Origin: BM003 sp963783695
GTDB lineage: Bacteria > Pseudomonadota > Gammaproteobacteria > Steroidobacterales > BM003
Assembly: GCA_963783695.1 (NCBI GenBank)
Contig: CAWAOM010000003.1
Coordinates: 124,001-188,000 of the forward strand
Length of the DNA stretch: 64,000 nucleotides
Reading direction: 5' to 3'
Both the position numbers and the translations under genes were made by a program. Below, one piece after another: positions 26,391 through 34,806 of this stretch (its first letter is position 1; the number at the start of each line of letters is the position of its first letter). The notes under the pieces are model-generated. The model was given only the letters and a program-made list of their open reading frames with translations. It did not search any database and was not told the origin of the DNA.

Positions 26391-28202
26391 ATGAAGCCCA
26401 CCGATACGTCCAGGCCGGACTATTTCCATCAGGTGGTGGATTGCCAGTGGGCTTGCCCGGCCCACACGGACGTGCCCGGCTACATCCGCCTGATAGCTCA
26501 GGGACGATTCACCGATGCTTACATGGTGAATCGCGACTCCAATGTTTTCCCCGGCATTCTCGGCCGTGTCTGCGACCGCCCGTGTGAACCGGCGTGCAGA
26601 CGCAGTCGCGTCGAGGAAAAGCCGGTTGCTATCTGTCGTCTCAAACGAGTCGCGGCCGATCACCGTGACGATGTCTCCGACCGCCTGCCCAAGGCGCCGC
26701 CGCAATTCAATGGCAAAAAGATCGCATTGATCGGGGCCGGACCCGCTTCCCTCACCGTTGCCAACGATCTCGCTCCGCTGGGTTACCAGTGTGTCATCTA
26801 CGAGGCGCTGAATAAGGCCGGCGGTCTGATGCGTACCAATATCCCGGCGTTCCGCCTGCCGGCCGAGGTCCTCGACGAGGAGATCGGTTACATCCTCGAT
26901 ATGAACGTGGAGCTTCGCCTCGGCGCCAGGGTCGGCAGTATGAATGAGTTGCTCGATGAAGGTTACGACGCAGTATTCGTGGGTAGCGGTGCGCCGAAAG
27001 GCAAGGATCTGAAAATTCCCGGCCGCGATGACAGCGACCGCATCCATATCGGCATTGACTGGCTCGAGTCTGTCGCTTTCGGGCATATCGACTCAATCGG
27101 TGAACGAGTATTGATCATCGGTGTCGGCAATACCGCGATGGACTGTTGCCGAAGTTCGCTGCGACTGGGTGCGAGGGAAGTCAAAGTCATGGCGCGCAAG
27201 CCGCGCGACTTTTTCAAAGCCAGCGACTGGGAACTCGACGATGCCGAGGAAGAGAACGTCGAGATCGTCGTCAACCATTCGCCCAGGGCTTTCGTGAGCA
27301 AAGACGGCAGGCTGACTGGCATGTTGTTCGAAAAGATGGAATACGATCTCGACGAAGCTGGGCGCATTACCGACTCCCGCGTCGTCGGCGAGGTGGAAAT
27401 TCCGTGTGATGACGTGGTGCTCGCGATTGGCCAGGAAAATGCCTTTCCCTGGATCGAGCGTGATCTCGGCATTGAATTCGACGAATGGGAGGTGCCGGTG
27501 GTCGACGGCGACACTTTCGAATCGACCCGTGCCGGCGTTTTTTTCGGTGGCGATGCCGCATTCGGTCCCAAGAACATCATCTGGGCGGTCGAACACGGCC
27601 ACCAGGCGGCAATCTCGATACACAAACACTGCCAGGGCGAGGACATCGCGGACCGCCTGCCCCGCGGGATCAATCTGAACTCGACCAAGATGGGCATGCA
27701 CGAGTGGAGTTACTCGAATGCCTACGATCCGGACGAACGGCGTTTGATGCCGCATGTGGATCTCCGTAAGCGGTTCGGGAATATCGATATCGAGGTTGAA
27801 CTCGGCTTCAGCGCGGATCAGATTGTCGTTGAAGTGGAGCGCTGCCTGAATTGTGACATCCAGACGGTTTTCATGGCCGGCCAGTGTATTGAATGTGACG
27901 CCTGTATCGATATCTGCCCCGTGGATTGCCTGACCATGGTGACAAATGGCACGCAGGAAGAGATCGAGACGCGGCTCAAAGCACCGCGTCTCGACCAGAG
28001 CCAGTTATTGTTCGTGTCGGAACCGCTGAAGCAGACCGGCAGAGTCATGGTGAAAGACGAAAACCTGTGCGTACATTGCGGCCTGTGCGCCGAGCGGTGT
28101 CCCACCGCCGCATGGGACATGCAAAAATCTGATGTCCTCATACCGTATGCCGAAGACGAAGCCGGAGAATCAACGTGTCGGGCCGAGCGAAAAGCAAGCT
28201 AA
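26391..28202 (+). CDS. FAD/NAD(P)-binding iron-sulfur oxidoreductase subunit of 2-oxoacid oxidoreductase
   Basis: About 603 residues. The N-terminus has an Fe-S domain of the glutamate-synthase small-subunit/Fer4_20 type (CQWACPAHTDVPGYI; GRVCDRPCEPACRR). Next are an FAD-binding GxGxxG (ALIGAGPASL, about 113), an NAD(P)-binding GVGNTAMDC (about 245) and the FFGGDAAFGP FAD motif. The C-terminus holds two [4Fe-4S] ferredoxin motifs (CIECDACIDICPVDC and CVHCGLCAERCPTAA). It should pass electrons from the oxidoreductase to NAD(P)+ or a ferredoxin. The next gene starts inside its last 28 bases. This layout fits the third subunit of the 2-oxoglutarate:NADP+ oxidoreductases known in Azoarcus-like bacteria. 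The ATG at 26391 is preferred over a TTG 18 bases earlier. Confidence 0.88.
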   Translation: MKPTDTSRPDYFHQVVDCQWACPAHTDVPGYIRLIAQGRFTDAYMVNRDSNVFPGILGRVCDRPCEPACRRSRVEEKPVAICRLKRVAADHRDDVSDRLPKAPPQFNGKKIALIGAGPASLTVANDLAPLGYQCVIYEALNKAGGLMRTNIPAFRLPAEVLDEEIGYILDMNVELRLGARVGSMNELLDEGYDAVFVGSGAPKGKDLKIPGRDDSDRIHIGIDWLESVAFGHIDSIGERVLIIGVGNTAMDCCRSSLRLGAREVKVMARKPRDFFKASDWELDDAEEENVEIVVNHSPRAFVSKDGRLTGMLFEKMEYDLDEAGRITDSRVVGEVEIPCDDVVLAIGQENAFPWIERDLGIEFDEWEVPVVDGDTFESTRAGVFFGGDAAFGPKNIIWAVEHGHQAAISIHKHCQGEDIADRLPRGINLNSTKMGMHEWSYSNAYDPDERRLMPHVDLRKRFGNIDIEVELGFSADQIVVEVERCLNCDIQTVFMAGQCIECDACIDICPVDCLTMVTNGTQEEIETRLKAPRLDQSQLLFVSEPLKQTGRVMVKDENLCVHCGLCAERCPTAAWDMQKSDVLIPYAEDEAGESTCRAERKAS

Positions 28203-29995
28203 ACGATTTCGTTATTAAACTCGCTACCGTTAACGGCACCGGGTCCGCCAGTGCCAATGCCATCATCATGAAGACGATCTTCAGGATGGGGGTTCCGGTG
28301 GTCGGCAAAAACCTTTTTCCATCGAATATCCAGGGGCTTCCGACCTGGTACGAGATTCGCGTGTCGCGCCAGGCTTACCTGGCGCGGTCCGGCGACACCG
28401 ACGTTATGGTGGCGATGAATGCGCAGACCTATGCGGCCGACCTCGCTGAGGTCAGCCCGGGCGGGGTGCTTATCTACGATTCGACCTGGCCACGTCACCG
28501 CGACCTGTCGCGTCCCGATATCACCATTCTGGGTATGCCGCTGGCACAGATGTGTAACCAGCGTTTCGAAAACGCGCGAGCGCGTATCCTGATGAAGAAC
28601 ATGGCCTATGCCGGTGCGCTGGCGGCTTTGCTCGATCTCGATATGAATGTCCTGCGTGGCCTGATAGAGGAGCAGTTCGCGGCCAAGAAGAAGCTCATCG
28701 GGGCCAACATGGAAGCCATCGAGCTCGGTTTCGATTATGCGCGGGAGCATTTCCAGTGCCCGTTGCGAACCCGGGTGCAGCCACTCGAAAAGACCGCCGG
28801 TCATATCATGATCGACGGCAACAGCGCCGCCGCGCTAGGCTGCGTCTACGCCGGCGCTACGGTAGGTGCGTGGTACCCGATCACGCCGTCAACCTCGTTG
28901 ATGGACGGGTTCAAGGCATACAGCGAGCGGTTCCGGGTCGATGGCGAAACCGGGGAACGCGATTTCTGCATTATCCAGGCCGAGGACGAACTCGCGGCGA
29001 TCGGTATGGTGATCGGCGCCAGCTGGATGGGTGCGCGGGCATTTACACCGACCAGTGGCCCGGGCATCTCGTTGATGAGCGAGTTCATCGGTTTTGCCTA
29101 TTACGCAGAAATTCCCGCCGTACTTTTCGACGTGCAACGAGTCGGGCCTTCCACCGGCATGCCGACCCGGACGCAGCAATCCGATATCACGCTGTGCGCG
29201 TATGCTTCTCATGGCGATACCCGCCATGTGCTGCTTTTTCCGGCCGACCCGCACGAATGTTTCGAGTTGGCGGTCGAGGCATTCGATCTTGCCGACCGGT
29301 TGCAGACACCGGTTTTCGTGCTGAGTGATCTCGACATCGGCATGAACGACTGGATGATTCCGGAGCTGGAATGGGATGACTCGTATCGTCCGGATCGCGG
29401 CAAGATTCTCGAGGGCGAGGCGCTGGAGAAAATCGAGAAGTTTTACCGCTATATGGACGTTGACGGCGACGGTATCCCCTACCGCACCCGTCCGGGCGAT
29501 CTGGCGAAAGGGGCATATTTCGTCCGTGGCTCCGGGCACAACAAGTTCGGCGGTTATACCGAGGACTCGGTCGAGTACCAGGAGGTTCTCGACCGGTTGC
29601 TGAAAAAATGGGATACCGCGAAGAAGATGGTGCCGGACCCGGTTGTGCGGCGCACCCGCAAAGCCACGACGGCGGCGATCATATCTGTGGGCAGTTGTGA
29701 TGGTGCGGTGCGCGAGGCGATGGATCGTCTGGCGGCGAAGGGAATCTACCTTAACTACATGCGAGTACGCGCGTTCCCGTTCGGACGCAAGGTGGAGCGA
29801 TTCGTCGCCGCCCATGATCACATCTACGTGGTCGAGCAAAATCGCGATGCGCAACTGCGCAGCCTGCTGATAAACGAGACTGCAGCGGCCAAGGAAAAAC
29901 TGGAATCGATCCTGCACTACCACGGCCTGCCGATGGACTACCGCTGTATTGTCGAACACATCGAGCGTCAGGTGGCGCGGGGAGAAGTGGCGTGA
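28175..29995 (+). CDS. korA: 2-oxoacid:acceptor oxidoreductase, fused gamma-alpha subunit
   Basis: A 606-residue protein. Residues about 1-190 are the gamma (POR_N/catalytic CoA-side) domain (GTGSASANAIIMKTIFRMGVPVVGKNLFPSNIQGLP region). Residues about 205-606 are the alpha pyrimidine-binding domain with GNSAAALGCVYAGATVGAWYPITPSTSL, EDELAAIGMVIGASWMGARAFTPTSGPG and QRVGPSTGMPT. This gamma-alpha fusion with a separate beta subunit is the KorAB/VorAB-like type that oxidatively decarboxylates a 2-oxoacid to an acyl-CoA. 2-oxoglutarate is the likely substrate by family, but other 2-oxoacids cannot be excluded. Translation starts at a GTG with GGAG seven bases upstream, overlapping the preceding gene by 28 bases. 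Confidence 0.92.
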   Translation: MSGRAKSKLNDFVIKLATVNGTGSASANAIIMKTIFRMGVPVVGKNLFPSNIQGLPTWYEIRVSRQAYLARSGDTDVMVAMNAQTYAADLAEVSPGGVLIYDSTWPRHRDLSRPDITILGMPLAQMCNQRFENARARILMKNMAYAGALAALLDLDMNVLRGLIEEQFAAKKKLIGANMEAIELGFDYAREHFQCPLRTRVQPLEKTAGHIMIDGNSAAALGCVYAGATVGAWYPITPSTSLMDGFKAYSERFRVDGETGERDFCIIQAEDELAAIGMVIGASWMGARAFTPTSGPGISLMSEFIGFAYYAEIPAVLFDVQRVGPSTGMPTRTQQSDITLCAYASHGDTRHVLLFPADPHECFELAVEAFDLADRLQTPVFVLSDLDIGMNDWMIPELEWDDSYRPDRGKILEGEALEKIEKFYRYMDVDGDGIPYRTRPGDLAKGAYFVRGSGHNKFGGYTEDSVEYQEVLDRLLKKWDTAKKMVPDPVVRRTRKATTAAIISVGSCDGAVREAMDRLAAKGIYLNYMRVRAFPFGRKVERFVAAHDHIYVVEQNRDAQLRSLLINETAAAKEKLESILHYHGLPMDYRCIVEHIERQVARGEVA

Positions 29996-31047
29996 GTTTC
30001 ATTCCGAAACCGAAGATCGTCCACCGCGGACTCAAGCGCAATGAACTCGGTCTGTCGCTGCACGATTACGAAGGCGTGGCATCGACGCTGTGCGCCGGTT
30101 GCGGTCATGACTCGATTACCGCCGCGATCGTTCAGGCTTTTTTCGAACTAAACATGCCGCCGCACAAGGTTGTGAAGTTGAGTGGCATCGGTTGCTCGTC
30201 CAAGACGACCGCGTATTTTCTCGCTGACGCTCACGGTATCAATGCGGTTCATGGCCGCATGCCCTCGGTGGCCAGTGGCGCCAACGCCGCAAACCGCGAC
30301 CTCACCTACGTCGGGGTTTCCGGTGACGGGGATTCGCTGTCGATCGGCCTCGGTCAATTTGCCCATGCGATCCGGCGCAATCTCGATATGCTGTACATCG
30401 TCGAAAACAACGGGGTGTACGGGCTGACGAAAGGCCAGTTTTCAGCCTCGGCCGATGTCGGCTCGAGAGCCAAGAAGGGCGAAACCAATCTCAACCCGCC
30501 GATTGACCCGGTCAAGACCGGCATCGCAATGGGTGCGAGCTTTGTCGCCCGCGGTTTCTCCGGTGACAAGTCGCAACTGGTGCCGTTGATCAAGGCGGGT
30601 GTGAGACACCGCGGATTTGCGCTGCTTGACGTACTGTCGCCATGCGTCACTTTCAATGATCACGAAGCCTCGACCAAGAGCTATGCCCATACCCGCCAGT
30701 TTTTTCATGCCGCCGTGCATGCTGATTTCATTCCGCCCAGCGCGGAGATTCGAGCCTCCTATGAGGAGGGCGAGGCAATGCCTGTCGAATTGCACGACGG
30801 CAGCACCCTCGTGCTGCGTAAGGCCGATCCGGAATATGATCCTACGGACCGGGCTCGCGCATTCAGTTATTTGATAGAGCACCAGGATCGCGGCGAGGTG
30901 GTGACCGGGCTGCTGTATTTCTCCGCGGCGAGCGGAGATATGCATGCGCGTAACAAGAGTACAGCCACGCCTCTGGCTGATCTCGATTACGATCGTCTTT
31001 GTCCCGGCGCCGACGCGCTGGCGCAGTTGCAGAAGGGCATGCGCTAG
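29992..31047 (+). CDS. korB: 2-oxoacid:acceptor oxidoreductase, beta (TPP-binding) subunit
   Basis: A 351-residue subunit. It has the thiamine-diphosphate motif GDGDSLSIGLGQ...ENNGVYGLTKGQ (about residues 105-145), and CAGCGHDS near residue 32, as expected for a beta subunit whose cysteines help bind a [4Fe-4S] cluster. The SPCVTFND segment (about 215) is also conserved. It starts with GTG within GTGA, overlapping the alpha stop by four bases, so the three genes form one tightly coupled operon. No dedicated ferredoxin gene follows; the electron route is probably through the FAD/Fe-S subunit encoded first. Confidence 0.93.
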   Translation: MSFIPKPKIVHRGLKRNELGLSLHDYEGVASTLCAGCGHDSITAAIVQAFFELNMPPHKVVKLSGIGCSSKTTAYFLADAHGINAVHGRMPSVASGANAANRDLTYVGVSGDGDSLSIGLGQFAHAIRRNLDMLYIVENNGVYGLTKGQFSASADVGSRAKKGETNLNPPIDPVKTGIAMGASFVARGFSGDKSQLVPLIKAGVRHRGFALLDVLSPCVTFNDHEASTKSYAHTRQFFHAAVHADFIPPSAEIRASYEEGEAMPVELHDGSTLVLRKADPEYDPTDRARAFSYLIEHQDRGEVVTGLLYFSAASGDMHARNKSTATPLADLDYDRLCPGADALAQLQKGMR

Positions 31048-31153
31048 GCGGCGCTGCATCAGCACCGTCGCTATCAGTCTTTCTCGCCTCAACGAGTTCA
31101 GCGGAGCGAAACAACGCAGGGCACCTGCTGTCATTCGAAGCAGGTGAGTCTCG

Positions 31154-31840
31154 CTATTTTGCAGCGGTATCGCCACTCGCGGTTTTTGTTTTCGGCGCCG
31201 AGCAGCCGCGTGCGCCGCGCGCGGCTGCATCGAGAAGAGCGACGACTTCGCGCAGTGTCGTCGCGCCGGCATCGCGCTTGTACCATTTTATATATTCGGT
31301 CCTGAGACGGTCGCGTGCAGCGCTATCAGCGTTGCCAGTAGCTGGTTTGTTCTCCATATAAAAGGTTCCCAGCGCTGCCGGGCGTTCTATCCAGCATCCG
31401 GCGTCGGCGCCGGTTTCGTCGAGGATCACAACCGTAGGCGTCGCACCGCGATCGTCGGGGGTCCGGCGTGATTCCGTTACCTGCCTGCCTTTTGCCGAAT
31501 CGACGACGCGCAACTCCAGTCCCGGCATGCTGTCGGCCAGCGCCGCGAGGTAGGGAACGGTGTTCTGGGCATCGAGGCACAGCTCTTCGCTGACAATCAG
31601 GAGGCGCCACTGGCCGGGAATTCGTTGCGCGGTATAGGCGACATCCGCCGGAATTGTCGCCTCGATGCGATTGCGTTTCCAGATCTCGTCTTCCTCGATC
31701 ATCCAATCCACATAAGTGGCGAAGTCCTCGCCGTTTTGATAGAGCGTTTCCAGGTCGCCGCCCAACGCCGACCCGGCGGATGCCGCGGCGATAGCGACGC
31801 TGAGCAGAACCGCCACGATGATAGATAAAAACTTGTTCAT
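31154..31840 (-). CDS. Exported thioredoxin-like protein, paralogue A
   Basis: A 228-residue exported protein with a signal peptide of about 27 residues. The core (PGQWRLLIVSEELCLDAQNTVPYLAALADSMPGLELRVVD, then RRTPDDRGATPTVVILDE) is a thioredoxin fold of the Thioredoxin_9 kind. In that family a Trp-Cys-x-x-(Cys) active site normally sits where EELCLDA is found. Here only one Cys remains at that place, with others at DAGCWIE and near the C-terminus (ARGCSAPK). Classical disulphide exchange is therefore doubtful. It is a close tandem copy of the gene at 32061, with the same length and strand. Confidence 0.78.
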   Translation of the reverse strand: MNKFLSIIVAVLLSVAIAAASAGSALGGDLETLYQNGEDFATYVDWMIEEDEIWKRNRIEATIPADVAYTAQRIPGQWRLLIVSEELCLDAQNTVPYLAALADSMPGLELRVVDSAKGRQVTESRRTPDDRGATPTVVILDETGADAGCWIERPAALGTFYMENKPATGNADSAARDRLRTEYIKWYKRDAGATTLREVVALLDAAARGARGCSAPKTKTASGDTAAK

Positions 31841-32060
31841 GGATTGCCGTACCTTATTTCTGTCCGCACGCGGCGTAATCGTCAGAGGTCGAATTCGATG
31901 CCGTTCGCTGCCGGCTGCGCCGATGTTGTCAGAGTTGCGCCGTTACGAGCAAGGCGGTCCGACTGAGCACTGTTCTCACATTGCCGCTGACCGGGTGCGG
32001 CCGCGCAACGCGACCGGGCAAAACCGGCCGGGGTCGCGGCAGACGCTGGCCGTTACAGCG

Positions 32061-32747
32061 CTAGTTCGGACTGGCGCCTCCACTGCTGGTTTCGGTCTTC
32101 GGTGCCGAGCAGCCGCGTGCACCGCGTGCGGCCGCATCGATTAGAACGATGACCTCGCGCAGGGTTGTCGCACCGGCATCGCGCTGGTACCAGTTCATGA
32201 ACTCGGTCTCGAGACGTTCGCGTTCTTGTTTGCCGGCACTGCGAAACGCTGGCTTGTTCTCGATGTAGAACGTTTGCAGGGCCGCGGGGCGTTCGATCCA
32301 GCAACCGGCGTCGGCGCCATGTTCGTCGAGGATCACCACCGTCGGCGTAGCGCTGCGATCGTCGGGCGTCCGGCGCGCTTCCATTACCTGTTTGCCGAGT
32401 TTCGAATTGACCACGCGCAAATCCAGCCCGGGCATGCTGTCTGCCAGTGCCGCGAGATAGGGCACGGTGTTTTGCGAGTCATGGCAAAGCTCCTCGCTGA
32501 CAACCAGCAGGCGCCACTGGCCGGGAATGCGCCGGGCGGCATATGCGACATCGGCCGGGAGTTTCGCGGCGCTGCGAGCCCGTTTCCACACATCGCCCTT
32601 TTCTTTCATCGCGCCCTGATAGGAGTCGAAGTCGACGCCGCGTTCATACAGCACATCCAGTTCGCCGCCGGCTGCGGGTTCGGCAAATGCCGGGACGAGA
32701 CCGCCACTGAGCAGTACGAGTGCCAGGATCGAAATAACTTTGGTCAT
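32061..32747 (-). CDS. Exported thioredoxin-like protein, paralogue B
   Basis: A 228-residue exported protein, co-linear with its neighbour over the whole length and sharing long near-identical segments (IPGQWRLLVVSEELC, NTVPYLAALADSMPGL, GADAGCWIERPAAL). By eye the two are well over half identical, most strongly in the central fold. It has the same single cysteine (EELCHDS), the same GCW and the same C-terminal ARGCSAPK. The second copy's signal peptide differs in sequence. Together they show a recent tandem duplication. The function is unknown; a periplasmic role using non-canonical thiol chemistry or ligand binding is inference. Confidence 0.78.
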   Translation of the reverse strand: MTKVISILALVLLSGGLVPAFAEPAAGGELDVLYERGVDFDSYQGAMKEKGDVWKRARSAAKLPADVAYAARRIPGQWRLLVVSEELCHDSQNTVPYLAALADSMPGLDLRVVNSKLGKQVMEARRTPDDRSATPTVVILDEHGADAGCWIERPAALQTFYIENKPAFRSAGKQERERLETEFMNWYQRDAGATTLREVIVLIDAAARGARGCSAPKTETSSGGASPN

Positions 32748-33056
32748 GGATTGCAGTTTCCCCGGTTACGCTCCGGCAGACGGACGCGGAGCCGGGCTGA
32801 AATTATCACAATCGTGATTCCACGTAACGCCCGCAGAGTCCGGATATTGCCGCGAGCCCGAGAACGCGACCGCGATAACTTACCCGGTATGTTTGTGGCG
32901 CGGCATCATGGCACTCGGGTGACGGCGCGCCGGCAAGACCCCGAGTCCATCGCGGATTTCAGCCTGTTCGAGCCGATATCGATACCCGGCAGGGCCGGTG
33001 CTGCGCTGGTGATGCAGTCTTATCTGCTGTTGCGGGTGCTGGCGTCGGCGTCAGTA
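32748..33056. other. Intergenic region upstream of the thioredoxin-like pair
   Basis: About 309 bases with no convincing gene. A short dyad, ATCAC-AATC-GTGAT, sits at about 32806-32820 and could be a regulator site for the minus-strand gene at 32747. The rest is GC-rich with no T-tract hairpin that I can see. Confidence 0.35.
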
Positions 33057-33590
33057 TCACAGCTCGAACACGATACCGTTTGCCGCCAGCGTCTCTTCGA
33101 TGAATCTGGTCCATGTCTCGTTTGGAACCCAGACTGCATGGACCGCTTCCAGCGCTTCTTCCGGCGGCACATGGTTGCTGATCACGCGGTACAGAAAAGT
33201 AAACGCCGAGGCACGCATGTTCAGTTGGCAATGCAGTAAAGTGCGGCGACCGTCGCGCGCTTCGAGCGTGGCACGAAAAAAGGCGAAGTCGCTTGCCGTT
33301 GGATGATGCCAGTCGACCGGGATATTGATATAGATCAACCCGTTGTCGCCGACCAGCGCGCCCTCGTTTGGCAGCGACCCCTCGCTCTGCGGTGGTGCCA
33401 GATTAATGACCATGCCGTAGCCGTCTTTCTCCAGCGTAGCGAAAAAGGCTGCCGACGGCTGCGCCGACGTTGTCAAAGTGGCATCGATCTGCACGAGGTT
33501 TTGTGGCAGATCCGCCGCGCCCGCGGTCTGTGTGACGCTGAACAACGCCACGATAGCCGCCAGGTGTCGCAATCGGGTCATGTAGAACAT
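33057..33590 (-). CDS. Exported protein-tyrosine-phosphatase-like protein (degenerate Cys loop)
   Basis: A 177-residue exported protein with a signal peptide over residues about 1-25. The mature protein follows the DUF442/dual-specificity-phosphatase plan: LVQIDATLTTSAQPSAAFFATLEKDGYGMVINLAPP, then the INIPVDWHHPTASDFAFF segment, then LLHCQLNMRAS. That last piece is the P-loop position, but Cys and Arg are separated by four residues rather than the five of the HCx5R signature. Phosphatase activity is therefore uncertain, though the family shares this variant. A GGAGAG site supports the start at 33590. Confidence 0.8.
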   Translation of the reverse strand: MFYMTRLRHLAAIVALFSVTQTAGAADLPQNLVQIDATLTTSAQPSAAFFATLEKDGYGMVINLAPPQSEGSLPNEGALVGDNGLIYINIPVDWHHPTASDFAFFRATLEARDGRRTLLHCQLNMRASAFTFLYRVISNHVPPEEALEAVHAVWVPNETWTRFIEETLAANGIVFEL

Positions 33591-33703
33591 TGCGGGCTCT
33601 CCGCATGGTCATGCCGTATCGGCATTGGCTGGATGGTCTCGTTGTGGTCACTGGCCTGAACCCCTGATTGTACGCGGTCCGCAATACGGCCTGGATGATG
33701 GGC

Positions 33704-33744
33704 TTGACAGGAAAACAAATTAATTGATAATGAGAATCATTCGT
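33704..33744 (+). promoter_or_regulatory. Fur-box-overlapped promoter
   Basis: TTGACA (33704-33709), a 16-base spacer and GATAAT (33726-33731) form a near-consensus sigma-70 promoter. The -10 lies inside GATAATGAGAATCATTCGT (33726-33744), which matches the 19-base Fur consensus at 15 positions. Binding of Fe-Fur here would block RNA polymerase, so the genes at 33765 and 34058 should be on only when iron is scarce. Confidence 0.85.
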
Positions 33745-33764
33745 AATTAAGAGAGGGCGCAATA

Positions 33765-34061
33765 ATGGCGAAGGAGCACACCCGATTCCGCAAAATACCT
33801 ACCCGGCGCGGTGATTACATCGTCAGCTGGGAGCCGCAACATGTCGATTTTCTATTCCGATCAGAAAAACTCACCCCGGCCGACCTGAGCCTGGTCAATG
33901 CAAGCCAGGCGCGCGGTCTGATTCGCGATCTTTTCCTGCTTGGTGCTCAGCAGAATGCGATCGGTACGGAGCGTCCCGCTCACCAGACCTCTCTGATTAG
34001 CCGGTTTGCACGGGGCCTGCTCGGCATCTACTCGCCGTCCAGCCCAGGATTGAGCAAGTGA
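33765..34061 (+). CDS. Iron-regulated small protein, unknown function (first of pair)
   Basis: A 98-residue basic protein without a signal peptide or membrane segment; no family was recognised. It is rich in Arg, Ser and Leu (GDYIVSWEPQHVDFLFRSEKLTPADLSLVNASQ; FARGLLGIYSPSSPG). It starts 21 bases after a Fur box, with a GAGAGG site eight bases before the ATG. The stop codon overlaps the GTG start of the next gene (GTGA), so the pair is an operon. The main information about its role is its regulation: iron-starvation response. Confidence 0.7.
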   Translation: MAKEHTRFRKIPTRRGDYIVSWEPQHVDFLFRSEKLTPADLSLVNASQARGLIRDLFLLGAQQNAIGTERPAHQTSLISRFARGLLGIYSPSSPGLSK

Positions 34062-34285
34062 TTGCCCGAACCGTACCCGACGATGCGGCGGCAACAGATA
34101 TCGATGCGATGCAGGCGAGGTTGTTCTGCCTGGTGAGCCGTTACAGCTTCAGTCCCAGCCCCGCCATTGCCGATCGTGTGATCGGCCAGCTGGATGCGTT
34201 GGGCCGTCATCCGTGTATCGGGTTGCTGCCCGAGCAGCAGCGCATGTATGCGAGCCTGATGAATTTGTGGCGCAGCCGCACTTAG
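34058..34285 (+). CDS. Iron-regulated small protein, unknown function (second of pair)
   Basis: A 75-residue protein starting at a GTG that overlaps the previous stop by four bases. The C-terminal part, LVSRYSFSPSPAIADRVIGQLDALGRHPCIGLLPEQQRMYASLMNLWR, looks like a compact three-helix domain. Small proteins of this general type accompany Fur-regulated operons (for example beside fumC/sodA in Pseudomonas), but I cannot assign a family. It has no signal peptide. Confidence 0.65.
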   Translation: MIARTVPDDAAATDIDAMQARLFCLVSRYSFSPSPAIADRVIGQLDALGRHPCIGLLPEQQRMYASLMNLWRSRT

Positions 34286-34380
34286 GGCTGTCGCCGTTTC
34301 TTTCGTCGCATTGAAATCGGATTGATTTCGACGATCCTCGGGGTGCCGGCCAGCATTCCTCCCCCGGTCCGGCGGGGTTC

Positions 34381-34415
34381 GTCACCGGTCATCACTACAG
34401 GGCGTAACCGGTGAC
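34381..34415. repeat. Inverted repeat downstream of the iron-regulated operon
   Basis: GTCACCGGT (34381-34389) and ACCGGTGAC (34407-34415) are perfect 9-bp arms with a 17-base loop. There is no T-tract. It sits between the convergent iron-regulated operon and the membrane-protein gene at 34442, so it may act as a bidirectional transcript end or a protein site. Confidence 0.55.
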
Positions 34416-34441
34416 AAACCCTGGCTAAGCCGAAAACGGCC

Positions 34442-34693
34442 TCAGGCCTTCTTGATCAGCCCCACCAGGAACAACAACACCGCGGCTCCGACCGTTGCCG
34501 TGATCAGCGAACCGATTATTCCGCCTGCGCTGATGCCAAGTAGCCCGAATAAGAAGCCACCGATAAACGCGCCAATAATGCCGACGACGATATTGCCGAT
34601 CAGACCGAAGCCGCCACCTTTCATCAGGTTGCCGGCCAGCCAGCCCGCGATCGCGCCGATTATCAGAAACAAAATAAGACTCATCCCATCCAT
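34442..34693 (-). CDS. GlsB/YeaQ/YmgE family membrane protein
   Basis: An 83-residue, very hydrophobic protein with three Gly-rich membrane helices (GAIAGWLAGNLMKGGGFGLIGNIVVG; GAFIGGFLF; GIIGSLITATVGAAVLLFLVGLIKK). These are the family hallmarks of transglycosylase-associated/YeaQ proteins. Members are stress-induced inner-membrane proteins of unknown function. A GGGAGA site lies upstream of the ATG. Confidence 0.92.
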   Translation of the reverse strand: MDGMSLILFLIIGAIAGWLAGNLMKGGGFGLIGNIVVGIIGAFIGGFLFGLLGISAGGIIGSLITATVGAAVLLFLVGLIKKA

Positions 34694-34806
34694 TACGATA
34701 TCTCCCTTTATTGTTGTTTGAGCCAGGCGGCCCGGTCGTGTCCGGCATGCTTGGTTACGCCGGCAATCTCTTTGTTTTTACGGTGCGACGAGATCACACA
34801 CCGCAC

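Noticed and set aside
28889..29959. Open frame of 356 codons, minus strand
   Set aside because: Antisense to the 2-oxoacid oxidoreductase alpha subunit, whose family match is full-length.
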